A stretch of 64,000 nucleotides of DNA from contig LDWW01000002.1 of the NCBI GenBank assembly GCA_001045525.1, positions 124,001 to 188,000 of the forward strand. The letters run 5' to 3'. The translations under genes and the position numbers were made by a program. Of the stretch, positions 35,809 to 44,321 are shown piece after piece; position 1 is the first letter of the stretch, and each line of letters begins with the position of its first letter. This DNA comes from Chitinispirillum alkaliphilum. Lineage in GTDB: Bacteria > Fibrobacterota > Chitinivibrionia > Chitinivibrionales > Chitinispirillaceae. The notes under the pieces are model-generated. The model was given only the letters and a program-made list of their open reading frames with translations, searched no databases and had not been told where the DNA came from.

Positions 35809-36574
35809 TTTCTCTTTGTTTGTTATTCCATTTAACCACATCGGAGTATGACAGTGTTCCACCGAAAATATCCAGAGCACTGCCGACGGTGGCATCAACT
35901 TTTGAATCGCCGATAAGTTTAATCTTCTCAAAATCCTCTATGGACCTGATTCCTCCTGCGTAAGTTACAGCCAGGGGTGAAGTTTGTGCTAAAAGTTCTA
36001 CAAGCTCAGAGTCGATCCCGTTTTTCATACCTTCCACATCGGCAGCATGGACCAGAAACTCATCACAACTGTGACCCAATTTTTCCATCAGTTCATGATT
36101 TATCGTTTGAGATGAAAATTTCTGCCACCTGTCGGTAACGATTACAAAATTATCATCTTTTCTCCTGCAGCTTAAGTCCAGCACAAGATTATCCCGCCCC
36201 ACAGCCTTTACCATTTCATCGATTCTTTCCCAAATGATCAATCCATCCCTGAAAACATAAGAGGTAACAATTACATGTGACGCACCGGCATCTATGAATT
36301 TTTTAGCGTTCTGTGGATTAATACCTCCCCCCACCATAAGCCCATCCTGGTAAGCAGCTAAAGCCTCAAGTGCAGCGGTTTCATTTCCGGGCCCCAGCAT
36401 TATCACGTGTCCCCCGGGAAGGTTATCGGACTTATACATTTTGGCGTAATAAGCCGGGGAGAGTGATGATTCAAAATTTGTCACCAAACAGTCCTGATTA
36501 TCATCGGAGAGAGTAGCGCCAACAATCTGCTTAACTCTCCCATTGTGAATATCGATACATGGACGAAACTTCAT
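35789..36574 (-). CDS. hisA: HisA of the eukaryotic (HIS6) type
   Basis: 261 residues. Isomerises ProFAR to PRFAR in histidine synthesis. The sequence follows the eukaryotic HIS6-type family closely, not the usual bacterial HisA: FRPCIDIHNGRVKQIVGATL, YYAKMYKSDNLPGGHVIMLG, VGGGINPQNAKKFIDAGASH, LVLDLSCRRKDDNFVIVTDR, FLVHAADVEGMKNGID, TYAGGIRSIEDF and GSALDIFGGTLS. No other his genes are in this window. The ATG follows AAAGGTG with good spacing; the frame continues 33 codons upstream without support. It overlaps apbE at its 3' end, which is unusual given their unrelated functions. Confidence 0.9.
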   Translation of the reverse strand: MKFRPCIDIHNGRVKQIVGATLSDDNQDCLVTNFESSLSPAYYAKMYKSDNLPGGHVIMLGPGNETAALEALAAYQDGLMVGGGINPQNAKKFIDAGASHVIVTSYVFRDGLIIWERIDEMVKAVGRDNLVLDLSCRRKDDNFVIVTDRWQKFSSQTINHELMEKLGHSCDEFLVHAADVEGMKNGIDSELVELLAQTSPLAVTYAGGIRSIEDFEKIKLIGDSKVDATVGSALDIFGGTLSYSDVVKWNNKQRENDEKPA

Positions 36575-36846
36575 AAAATGAACACCTTTTGGAGATATTG
36601 AACTATTTTGTGCATTCAATATAATAATTGAACACATTGATCTTTTAAATAGCCCTCCAGTTTTTTGAACCAAAAGATTCCAAAATTTGCTCAGACCAAA
36701 TAAATAGACTATTTTTCCCTTACCAACTTAGCTCAACAAAGTTCCTTTTCTATTAGCGATCTTTTTTTAAATTTATTTTCTCAGGCTTAAATTATCCAAA
36801 ACAGCTTTCACATACAAGTTAAATTTTGTCATAAGAGGCTTCCATT

Positions 36847-38166
36847 TTGAAAAAGAAAACTACCACATTAGCATTTAGTTTGATTGTTTTCAGCTTTGTT
36901 ATTTTCCGCTTTTATAACCCCTCAGTTGACTATTCCGATCAGATTGAAACTGAACTGTCTCAAGTCCAGGAGTATCTCGATTCACTCTACCATGAAATAG
37001 AAATGGTAGAAAAGGAGATTGCTTATCTGCATAGAACACGACACGGCTCTATCCGACCAGGTCAGGGGATGTTCCAGGCTCTGGATGATATGGGGATTTC
37101 CAATCCGATGAGTCTTCAGATTGTAAATGCATTGCGCGATACTGTAGAGTTGATTAATCTTAGAGCTGGTGAGAAGTTTGAAATACTTATGGACCCCGAT
37201 GATTCAACAAAGATATCCAGTTTTTCCTACTCCCCCAATCCCGCAGTTGTCCACAGATTGGAGGCCGACAGTACAGACGAACTAATGTATGTTAGAATAG
37301 ATCACCCAACCACTATCCGCTACAACCTCTACCAGGATACCCTCAAACAGGGCTCATCTCTGGATCAGGCACTCAGAGGCATGGGCATTCCAGGTCCGAT
37401 GGTCGGAGTTGTAAACGGAGTTCTCTTATGTAAGGTCCCGTTCAGAACTCATGCCAGAGCCGGGGATCAGTTTAGAATATTGCTTAAAGAAACATTTTTC
37501 CAGGACAGCATCAGAATAGATGGCAAAGTGCTCTACGCTTATTATTCAGGTACAAGGACAGGTACACACGAGGCATTCAGGTATGAAGATTTCGATCCCA
37601 AATCAACCTTCACAGCCCATTATACAGAAGATGGTGAAGCACTTATTCATTCCGGGCTGAGATACCCACTGGACCGGCTCCATATAAGCTCACCTTACGG
37701 TATGAGACGACACCCTATCACCGGAAGGCGAACAATGCACTGGGGAGTTGACTACCGTGCACCTACCGGAACACCGGTGTATGCGGTTGCTGACGGAATA
37801 GTTGTCAAATCGAGATACAACAATATAAACGGAAACTATATCGCCATCAGACACAGCGACAATTACACCTCCTACTACCTTCACCTTCACAGGCGCAATG
37901 TTCGCACCGGACAGCGTGTCAGAGTACGCCAGGTTATCGGTACCGTTGGAAGTACGGGAAGGTCAACAGGCCCTCACCTCCACTTCGGATTCAAAAGGCC
38001 AAACGGAAGATGGATGGATCCGCTCACCAAAAGAATGATAGCCACTCCTAAGCTTGAAGGTGATAGACTGGCAAGGTTTCAGGAACAGGTGGTTGATATC
38101 AGGGAAATTCTTAACAGCGTAGATTACGAAAATAACGATGCGACAATTATAACTTTTGACAGATAG
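36847..38166 (+). CDS. M23 family peptidoglycan endopeptidase
   Basis: 439 residues. Signal/membrane segment (FSLIVFSFVIFRF), a short coiled coil (about 28-65), then OapA/LysM-like intermediate domains (VELINLRAGEKFEILMDPDD; PFRTHARAGDQFRILLKET) and a C-terminal LytM/M23 domain with the zinc ligands HWGVDYRAPTGTPVYAVADG and TGPHLHFGF. This is the MepM/YebA layout: cleaves or regulates cleavage of peptidoglycan crosslinks. The start is a TTG behind AGAGG. It is monocistronic with its own terminator. Confidence 0.9.
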   Translation: MKKKTTTLAFSLIVFSFVIFRFYNPSVDYSDQIETELSQVQEYLDSLYHEIEMVEKEIAYLHRTRHGSIRPGQGMFQALDDMGISNPMSLQIVNALRDTVELINLRAGEKFEILMDPDDSTKISSFSYSPNPAVVHRLEADSTDELMYVRIDHPTTIRYNLYQDTLKQGSSLDQALRGMGIPGPMVGVVNGVLLCKVPFRTHARAGDQFRILLKETFFQDSIRIDGKVLYAYYSGTRTGTHEAFRYEDFDPKSTFTAHYTEDGEALIHSGLRYPLDRLHISSPYGMRRHPITGRRTMHWGVDYRAPTGTPVYAVADGIVVKSRYNNINGNYIAIRHSDNYTSYYLHLHRRNVRTGQRVRVRQVIGTVGSTGRSTGPHLHFGFKRPNGRWMDPLTKRMIATPKLEGDRLARFQEQVVDIREILNSVDYENNDATIITFDR

Positions 38167-38195
38167 AGTTCAGATGAATAGTTTGCTCCGAACCA

Positions 38196-38234
38196 TAAAA
38201 AAAGCCTGTCAGAAATGACAGGCTTTTCTTTTAT
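38196..38234. terminator. Bidirectional terminator between the M23 gene and argH
   Basis: 12-base perfect stem AAAAGCCTGTCA/TGACAGGCTTTT (38200-38211 with 38216-38227) with a GAAA tetraloop, A-run before and T-rich stretch after. Serves both convergent genes. Confidence 0.92.
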
Positions 38235-38285
38235 TCAGACCCATGCATGCAATATGCTGATATAGGAGTTTTTTAAAATTCCATG

Positions 38286-39656
38286 TCAAGTCTGCAGGAT
38301 CTTTTTTGCATATTCAATCTGACCCTTTACACTCTCATGCCCGGTGCCACCCTTTACAGTACGGTTTGATATCGCATCCTCCCAGGAGAAGAGTTTTTTA
38401 ACATCCTCATCGAACAGATCCGTGTGTTTTTTCAATTCCTCCACAGAAAGCTCACTTAATGAAATTTCACTCTCAACACACAGGCCTACGATTTTTCCAA
38501 TCACCTTGTGAGCCTGCCTGAAAGGCATACCCTTGCATACCAGATAATCAGCAAGATCTGTGGCAAGAAGAAAAGGATCAAGATCCTCTCTGATACGATC
38601 CGGTTTGACGGTAAGTGTAGATAGCACCTGTGTAAAGACCTTGAGTACTATCTCCATTTGAAAGAATGAGTCAAAAAGCGGTTCTTTGTCTTCCTGCAGA
38701 TCCTTATAATAGGTTAACCCAAGGCCTTTCATCACAGTGGCAAGTTGCATGTAATTACCAATAAATCTTGCGCTTTTCCCCCGAATAAGCTCCAGAGAAT
38801 CAGGGTTCTTTTTCTGAGGCATCATACTCGATCCTGTCGACCACGCATCATCGAGTTCAATGAAAGCAAACTCCTTTGAGGACCAGATAATCATATCCTC
38901 AGCATAACGGCTTAGATGTATACCGATTGAAGCGAAAACCGACAGAGTTTCAAGCAGGTAATCGCGTGAGCTTACCATATCCATACTGTTCATAGAAACA
39001 CCGGAAAAACCAAGCTCTCTTGCAATGCCTTCCCTGTCAACGGCAAAACCACTTCCGGCAATTGCCCCTGATCCAAGCGGCAGTATATCGGTAGATTTCA
39101 GGGCGTGATTGATTCTGCTTTTCTCCCTCTCAAGCAGGAAGAAAAGAGACATCCAGTAGTGAGCAAGCAGCACAGGCTGAGCCTGTTGCAAGTGAGTGTA
39201 TCCTGGAATGATTACATCCATATCATTCTGTGCCCGATTGAGTATTGCCTTTTGTAAACTTACAAGTTCATTATGTATTAAGGAGAGTTTTTTCTTTGTA
39301 AACATCCTGGTATCTGTGGCAACCTGATCATTTCGTGAACGACCAGTATGCAGCTTCTCCCCTACAGAACCAACTCTTTCTACCAGAATACGCTCCACCG
39401 CCATATGGATATCTTCATCAGATTGAAGGAATGTGATTTTCCCTGCTCTGTAGTCGGCCAGAACTGATTTGAGTCCCTCTATGACTATCCCACACTCCTC
39501 ACTGCTATACACCCCAATATTGCAAAGAGCATTGGCCCAGGCAATGCTTCCTGTGATATCCTCTTCAATCAATTCCCTATCAAATGGTAATGAATTGTTA
39601 AAGGCTTCCATCAAACTGTCAGAAGATTTACTGAAACGTCCATCCCACATTTTCAT
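38286..39656 (-). CDS. argH: Argininosuccinate lyase
   Basis: 456 residues, the family's normal length. Splits argininosuccinate to arginine and fumarate. Fumarase/aspartase superfamily motifs are present: the N-terminal MWDGRFSKSSDSLMEAFNNS, HTGRSRNDQVATDTRMF, TILQ-like PGYTHLQQAQPVLLAHYW and the signature GSSMMPQKKNPDSLELIRG. The C-terminal VKGGTGHESVKGQIEYAKK is typical. The ATG follows AGGAG at 8 bases. A terminator overlaps the region just upstream, so argH must have its own promoter or rely on read-through. Confidence 0.97.
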   Translation of the reverse strand: MKMWDGRFSKSSDSLMEAFNNSLPFDRELIEEDITGSIAWANALCNIGVYSSEECGIVIEGLKSVLADYRAGKITFLQSDEDIHMAVERILVERVGSVGEKLHTGRSRNDQVATDTRMFTKKKLSLIHNELVSLQKAILNRAQNDMDVIIPGYTHLQQAQPVLLAHYWMSLFFLLEREKSRINHALKSTDILPLGSGAIAGSGFAVDREGIARELGFSGVSMNSMDMVSSRDYLLETLSVFASIGIHLSRYAEDMIIWSSKEFAFIELDDAWSTGSSMMPQKKNPDSLELIRGKSARFIGNYMQLATVMKGLGLTYYKDLQEDKEPLFDSFFQMEIVLKVFTQVLSTLTVKPDRIREDLDPFLLATDLADYLVCKGMPFRQAHKVIGKIVGLCVESEISLSELSVEELKKHTDLFDEDVKKLFSWEDAISNRTVKGGTGHESVKGQIEYAKKILQT

Positions 39657-39670
39657 GACTTATTCTCCTA

Positions 39671-39701
39671 AAAAAAGCGGAAGAATCTCTTCTTCCGCTT
39701 T
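39671..39701 (-). terminator. Terminator after the GH94 gene, next to the argH ribosome site
   Basis: Stem AAAGCGGAAGA/TCTTCCGCTTT around a 4- to 6-base loop; on the minus strand it is followed by a T-run and then, immediately, the AGGAG of argH. It could also attenuate argH expression. Confidence 0.75.
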
Positions 39702-39739
39702 AAAAAATAATCAACAGTAACAACACGGTTGGGAAAACC

Positions 39740-42289
39740 CTACTTACCCATTGTCACAAGCACTTCATGCTCCTTGCCATCTCTCAGATCAGGAATTTTG
39801 TTTCCTTCAATCTTTTTTCCGTCAAGAAGCACCTCTTTTACACCGCGCTCAACACTGTCTGGATTAATTACATTGATATTGTAGGTTGTACCTCTGAAAA
39901 CACGTGTAGCTTTGAAACCAGGCCAGCTTGCAGGTATACATGGATCGATAACCAATCCGTTATACCAGGGCTTGAGTCCCAGGATAAACTCCACACCTGC
40001 AATAAACATCCAGGGTGCGGTACCGGTCAGCCAGCTGTGTCCGCCTCTGCCGTGATCCGGGTGTGAAGGACCAGTAGTGTATTCAGGATACACATAGGGC
40101 TCGACCACAAATTTATCCTGATCATCAGAAAGGTTTGGCGGCAGTGTGTTCCAATACTGACGGAATGCCTCATTACCCCTTCCCAGTAAGGCGTTAGCCT
40201 GTATGAACCATGTAACCGGGTGATTGAAGGTTGAAGCGTTTTCCTTTTTACCGGGTGCTTCACGGGTGGCTGCACCTATGGAAGCATCGGATTTGGTGTA
40301 TTCAGGTGCACAGATCAGGGGACCGTGTCCGAAGTCAAGATTCTTTAGTACAGAATCAAGACACTTTGTAGCCTTTTCCCCTTCAGCAACACCAGCGATT
40401 ACAGCCCAGGTCTGTGAGTTGAGGTACATTGAACCCTCTTTATTTTCCTTTGAACCTTCTTTGCGATTCGGGAAATTCTCATCGCATGTCAATCTCCAGA
40501 ACCAATCCCCATCCCAGCCAATCTCATTTATCGACTTTTTCAGTACCTCATAGGCTTTCTTGTACTCCTCTTTCTTTGCCTCGTAATAGGAGGAGCGATT
40601 TTTGTTTGAATCGTATTCAAAAATCTCTTCGAAATATTTGAATGCAAGGGCAAGCTGTTCTGCAACCATCATAGATTCCCCTTTGCCCTGTTTTCCGCAC
40701 TCGTTAAGATCATCGTTCCAGTCTCCACCGAGCATAAGCGGGATATCTCTTTCTGAGCGGCATTTCCATACTTTGTCAATACCCACACAAAGATGCTCAA
40801 GAACAGTACCCTTCGTGTGATCCTTTACATACTCGGGAATATCGTTCCAGAAAGGAACCACGCTGTCATTAAAACCATTTGCACAATGAAGAACTCCATC
40901 AATTTCTTTTGTGGGGACTTCTTCCAGAGCCCGGTAAGGGACTACTTCATCTAGAATACTGTAATCTTCTGTTTCCCTCAGATAATAAGCCAGTGCAATT
41001 GCCATCCAGAGCGGATCATCAGAATGGTTTGTAAAAACGTGTCCAGAAGCCTGTGCGCGATAGAAGTGATGATACACATATCCGTTCACAAACATGTGTG
41101 CAAAGAGCTCCTTTATCATCTCCTTTGCACCCTCAGGCTGAAACATTATAAACCCGAGCAGATCCTGTGCAGCATCCCGATACCCCACACCATAAGAGAG
41201 ACCAAGGTGATAACGGGAAGCATCACGGCCACATCTGAAAGTTGTTTCAAGCTGAATTTTATTCCAGACATTCAGATGATTATTTACTTTCTGAACTGGG
41301 GTGTCAACAACGACCTTTGAATAAAACTCATCATAGTATTTCCTGAGGTTGTCATATGAGGCATCAACCTTTTCCATTGAGTTGAGGTCTTTCATAACAG
41401 AAGTAATCTGTTTTTCATAGGCATTATCCAGGCGATCGGCCACACCTACGACAACGCAGAACTCAAGGGTCTCCCCTGCTTTCAATGTTAAATTACTCTG
41501 CAGCGCTCCGCAGAAATGTCCTGAAGTGGTGCGAGAATTTGTAAGCTTTCCATCTTCAACACATTTAGGATTCTGCTCCGAACGATAAACACTTCCTACA
41601 AACTTTTCTCTTTCAGTTTCAAACCCATGTACAGGAAGTCCTGCAAAACTCATGAAAGCAACTTTACCCCAGCAGCCTTCATCCTTGTCCTGCTGATCTT
41701 CCGGCAAGTATGAGACACCGATTTTGTTTTCGGCAATAAGCGCGTTGCATTTTTCACTGAAGAAAGCTTCTTTGAAATGAGCATTGTTTGGCTGCTCAAC
41801 AAGGTCATCCAGAGCATCTCCGGGAACCCATTCCACATAAGGGAAGAGAGAGAGATCTCTGTCCCCGCCCACATTTTCTATTGTATAGCGCCATATCTCA
41901 ACATCCTTATCCTTTGGCACAAAGAATGTCACTTTGTGTTTGAGCCCTTTGTATTTGCTTGTTATGGTGGTGTAACCTCTTCCGTGCCGGCACTCATAAT
42001 CTTCAAGCTCTGTAAGGGTAGGCTGCCATGTGGGCGAATAATACTCTGCGCTACGATTATCTCTGATGTAGAGATAGCGTCCAGGACGGTCTTCAGGAAG
42101 TGCATTGTAGCGACGTCTTGTGATTCTTCCATTGAGAGGTGAGATGAAATAGCTGAATCCGCCACCTGTATTGGAGATAAGTGCATGATATCTACCGTTA
42201 ATTGAATAATTTATCCAAGGCTGCGGAGTATCAGGTCTGGTTATGACAAACTCTAAACCATCCTCTGTAAAATAGCCATATTTACCCAT
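39740..42289 (-). CDS. GH94 disaccharide phosphorylase (cellobiose or chitobiose type)
   Basis: 849 residues. Phosphorolyses a beta-linked disaccharide to a sugar-1-phosphate plus free sugar, saving ATP. The N-terminal beta-sandwich begins GKYGYFTEDGLEFVITRPDT and PQPWINY, followed by GGFSYF and the YLYIRDNRSAEYYSPTWQP block typical of cellobiose and N,N'-diacetylchitobiose phosphorylases. The catalytic (alpha/alpha)6 domain has GVGYRDAAQDLLGF and GGDWNDDLNECG, whose Asp is the expected acid. The substrate (cellobiose against chitobiose) is undecided. A strong AGGAGG precedes the ATG. Upstream a TTGACA lies at 42338-42343 with TATAAA 13 bases on, a poor spacing. Confidence 0.9.
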   Translation of the reverse strand: MGKYGYFTEDGLEFVITRPDTPQPWINYSINGRYHALISNTGGGFSYFISPLNGRITRRRYNALPEDRPGRYLYIRDNRSAEYYSPTWQPTLTELEDYECRHGRGYTTITSKYKGLKHKVTFFVPKDKDVEIWRYTIENVGGDRDLSLFPYVEWVPGDALDDLVEQPNNAHFKEAFFSEKCNALIAENKIGVSYLPEDQQDKDEGCWGKVAFMSFAGLPVHGFETEREKFVGSVYRSEQNPKCVEDGKLTNSRTTSGHFCGALQSNLTLKAGETLEFCVVVGVADRLDNAYEKQITSVMKDLNSMEKVDASYDNLRKYYDEFYSKVVVDTPVQKVNNHLNVWNKIQLETTFRCGRDASRYHLGLSYGVGYRDAAQDLLGFIMFQPEGAKEMIKELFAHMFVNGYVYHHFYRAQASGHVFTNHSDDPLWMAIALAYYLRETEDYSILDEVVPYRALEEVPTKEIDGVLHCANGFNDSVVPFWNDIPEYVKDHTKGTVLEHLCVGIDKVWKCRSERDIPLMLGGDWNDDLNECGKQGKGESMMVAEQLALAFKYFEEIFEYDSNKNRSSYYEAKKEEYKKAYEVLKKSINEIGWDGDWFWRLTCDENFPNRKEGSKENKEGSMYLNSQTWAVIAGVAEGEKATKCLDSVLKNLDFGHGPLICAPEYTKSDASIGAATREAPGKKENASTFNHPVTWFIQANALLGRGNEAFRQYWNTLPPNLSDDQDKFVVEPYVYPEYTTGPSHPDHGRGGHSWLTGTAPWMFIAGVEFILGLKPWYNGLVIDPCIPASWPGFKATRVFRGTTYNINVINPDSVERGVKEVLLDGKKIEGNKIPDLRDGKEHEVLVTMGK

Positions 42290-42461
42290 TCCTTTTCCCT
42301 CCTAAATAGTTATTTAAATTTATATCACTTAAGTTTTTGTCAAACTATACTTTTAAACCTGGGCATGATTCATAAAATAAAAATAGCAGGCCCGGGTATC
42401 AACCATATATATGTACCTATTTCAAAGCTTACTTTCTGTTTTCAGTTTTCAGATGTAAATT

Positions 42462-44321
42462 TCATTTATCTTTGAAATTGTATGAAATCTGATAAGTGTC
42501 ATTTTCAAGCTTTGTTTTGACTTCGTAGCCTGAATTGTAGAATACAGAAAGCATAAGCTCATTTTTGACAAGCACCTTTGCCTCAAACCCTTCAACTCCG
42601 CGTTTACGGGCTATATCGGTAAGGATATTCATAAGATATGTTCCAATCCCCTTTGATTGCCAGTCATCCCGAACAGCAAATGAGATTTCAGCCATCTTTG
42701 TGGCCTTGTTCAGGTAGTAATGGGCAATACCAACAATCTGCTCTCCCCCAACATCCTGCACAACAGCAGCTATGGCCATATCGTTTGAGTAATCGATTGT
42801 GGTGAAATCCTGAATAAATTGCTGTGGAAATGATTTTGTAGGTTCATAGAACCTGAAAGCAATTGACTGCTCGGAAAGCGCATAGAACATATCCCTCAGG
42901 GCTGTTTCGTCTGATGGGCGTATGGGACGGAAATGAATATTTGTACCATCAGAAAGTGTGCGTGAAGTTTCATATTCCTTGGGATAATAGGGGCCTTTTG
43001 AAGGAAGCTCTTTTTGGTGCGGGTAGATGTAGGAGTGAGTCTTGGCTTCCTTTAGTATCTCATTACGAAAATCAGGATGGGCGATTTCTGCCAGTGCAAG
43101 TACACGCTCCCGTATATTTTTCCCAAAGAGATTTACAATCCCGTACTCAGTAACTATATAATGCACATCGGCACGGTTGAGCACCACTCCCGCTCCCTCT
43201 GTCAGTTTGGGAACAATTTTGGAAGCTTTACCGTCCGGAGATGTTGAACGAAGGGCGACGATCGATTTTCCATCCCTTGCCCGTGAAGCTCCTCTGTTGA
43301 AATCCCCCAATCCACCGATTCCGCTGTGAAATTTGTAACCTACAGAATCGGAACAGACCTGACCTGTCATATCCACTTCAACGGCCTCGTTTATCGCAAC
43401 CATCCTGTTGTGTTCACTTATGATATTGGGATCGTTTACATATTCAGAGGGGCGAAATTCAAATATCGGGTTTTCATGAACAAAATCATACAGTTTACGG
43501 CTACCCATACAGAAGCTAGCGGTGATTTTACCTCTGTTCTTTGTTTTACGCGATCCGTTTACGATACCTTTTTCCACAAGGGGAATAATGGACTCATTAA
43601 ACATTTCAGTATGAATTCCAAGATCTTTTTTGTCTTCGAGGTAACTGAGAACAGCCTGGGGTATATTTCCTATTCCCACCTCCAGAGTAGAGCCATCCTC
43701 AATAAGTGAGGCTATATTCAGAGCAATAGCTTCTGTTACCGGATCTGCTTTGGGCTGGTTGTATTCGAGCAGATCTCTCTGGCTCAGCACAACTGCATCT
43801 ACCATTTCAACAGGGATAAAAGAGTCTCCCATAGTACGGGGCATATTCGGGTTAACTTCCACAATTATGGTGAGACTGTTTTCAGCTGCAGCTTTCACGA
43901 TATCAACAGAAATACCCAGGCTAAGGTTGCCGTTTCTGTCGGGCGGACTTGTCTGAACCAGTGCCACATCAATGGGCAGTCTTCCTGTGCGGAAAAGGGT
44001 TGGTATTTCCGAGAGGTAAATTGGCAGATAATCTCCCCGGCCCCCGGCAATAGCCTCTCTTACATTTTCGGCCAGAAAAAAACTGTGGGCTCTGAACTTC
44101 TTTGCATACTCTTCCTTAATATAGGGAGCATCACCCTGGGTCAGGAAATGATAAATTTCCGAATCAACGATATTGTTTCCATCCTTAACCAGTTCATCCA
44201 CAAGAGTCTGGGGCTGACCACACCCTGTACCGATAAAGATACGATCTCCAGGATTTATCTTACGGATGGCGGATTCGGCATCCATAACCTTCTTCTCATA
44301 AAGAGTTTCCCATGCTGGCAT
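42462..44321 (-). CDS. CoA transferase/hydrolase fused to a GNAT acetyltransferase
   Basis: 619 residues. Residues 1-440 are an acetyl-CoA hydrolase/4-hydroxybutyrate-CoA-transferase-type enzyme: FIGTGCGQPQTLVDEL, GIGNIPQAVLSYLEDKKDLG, GIHTEMFNESIIPLVEKGIV and VTEYGIVNLFGKNIRERV. Residues about 460-615 form a GNAT domain (IHFRPIRPSDETALRDMFYA, WQSKGIGTYLMNILTDIARK, NELMLSVFYNSGYE) with the acetyl-CoA-binding Q/R-x-x-G-x-G/A loop as QSKGIG. The fusion suggests an enzyme whose activity is tied to lysine acylation. The ATG overlaps the ligase stop (TAATG), so the two are translationally coupled. Confidence 0.88.
   Translation of the reverse strand: MPAWETLYEKKVMDAESAIRKINPGDRIFIGTGCGQPQTLVDELVKDGNNIVDSEIYHFLTQGDAPYIKEEYAKKFRAHSFFLAENVREAIAGGRGDYLPIYLSEIPTLFRTGRLPIDVALVQTSPPDRNGNLSLGISVDIVKAAAENSLTIIVEVNPNMPRTMGDSFIPVEMVDAVVLSQRDLLEYNQPKADPVTEAIALNIASLIEDGSTLEVGIGNIPQAVLSYLEDKKDLGIHTEMFNESIIPLVEKGIVNGSRKTKNRGKITASFCMGSRKLYDFVHENPIFEFRPSEYVNDPNIISEHNRMVAINEAVEVDMTGQVCSDSVGYKFHSGIGGLGDFNRGASRARDGKSIVALRSTSPDGKASKIVPKLTEGAGVVLNRADVHYIVTEYGIVNLFGKNIRERVLALAEIAHPDFRNEILKEAKTHSYIYPHQKELPSKGPYYPKEYETSRTLSDGTNIHFRPIRPSDETALRDMFYALSEQSIAFRFYEPTKSFPQQFIQDFTTIDYSNDMAIAAVVQDVGGEQIVGIAHYYLNKATKMAEISFAVRDDWQSKGIGTYLMNILTDIARKRGVEGFEAKVLVKNELMLSVFYNSGYEVKTKLENDTYQISYNFKDK

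Noticed and set aside
36615-36632. Inverted repeat TTCAAT/ATTGAA upstream of hisA.
   Set aside because: Very short and AT-rich; not enough to call an operator.
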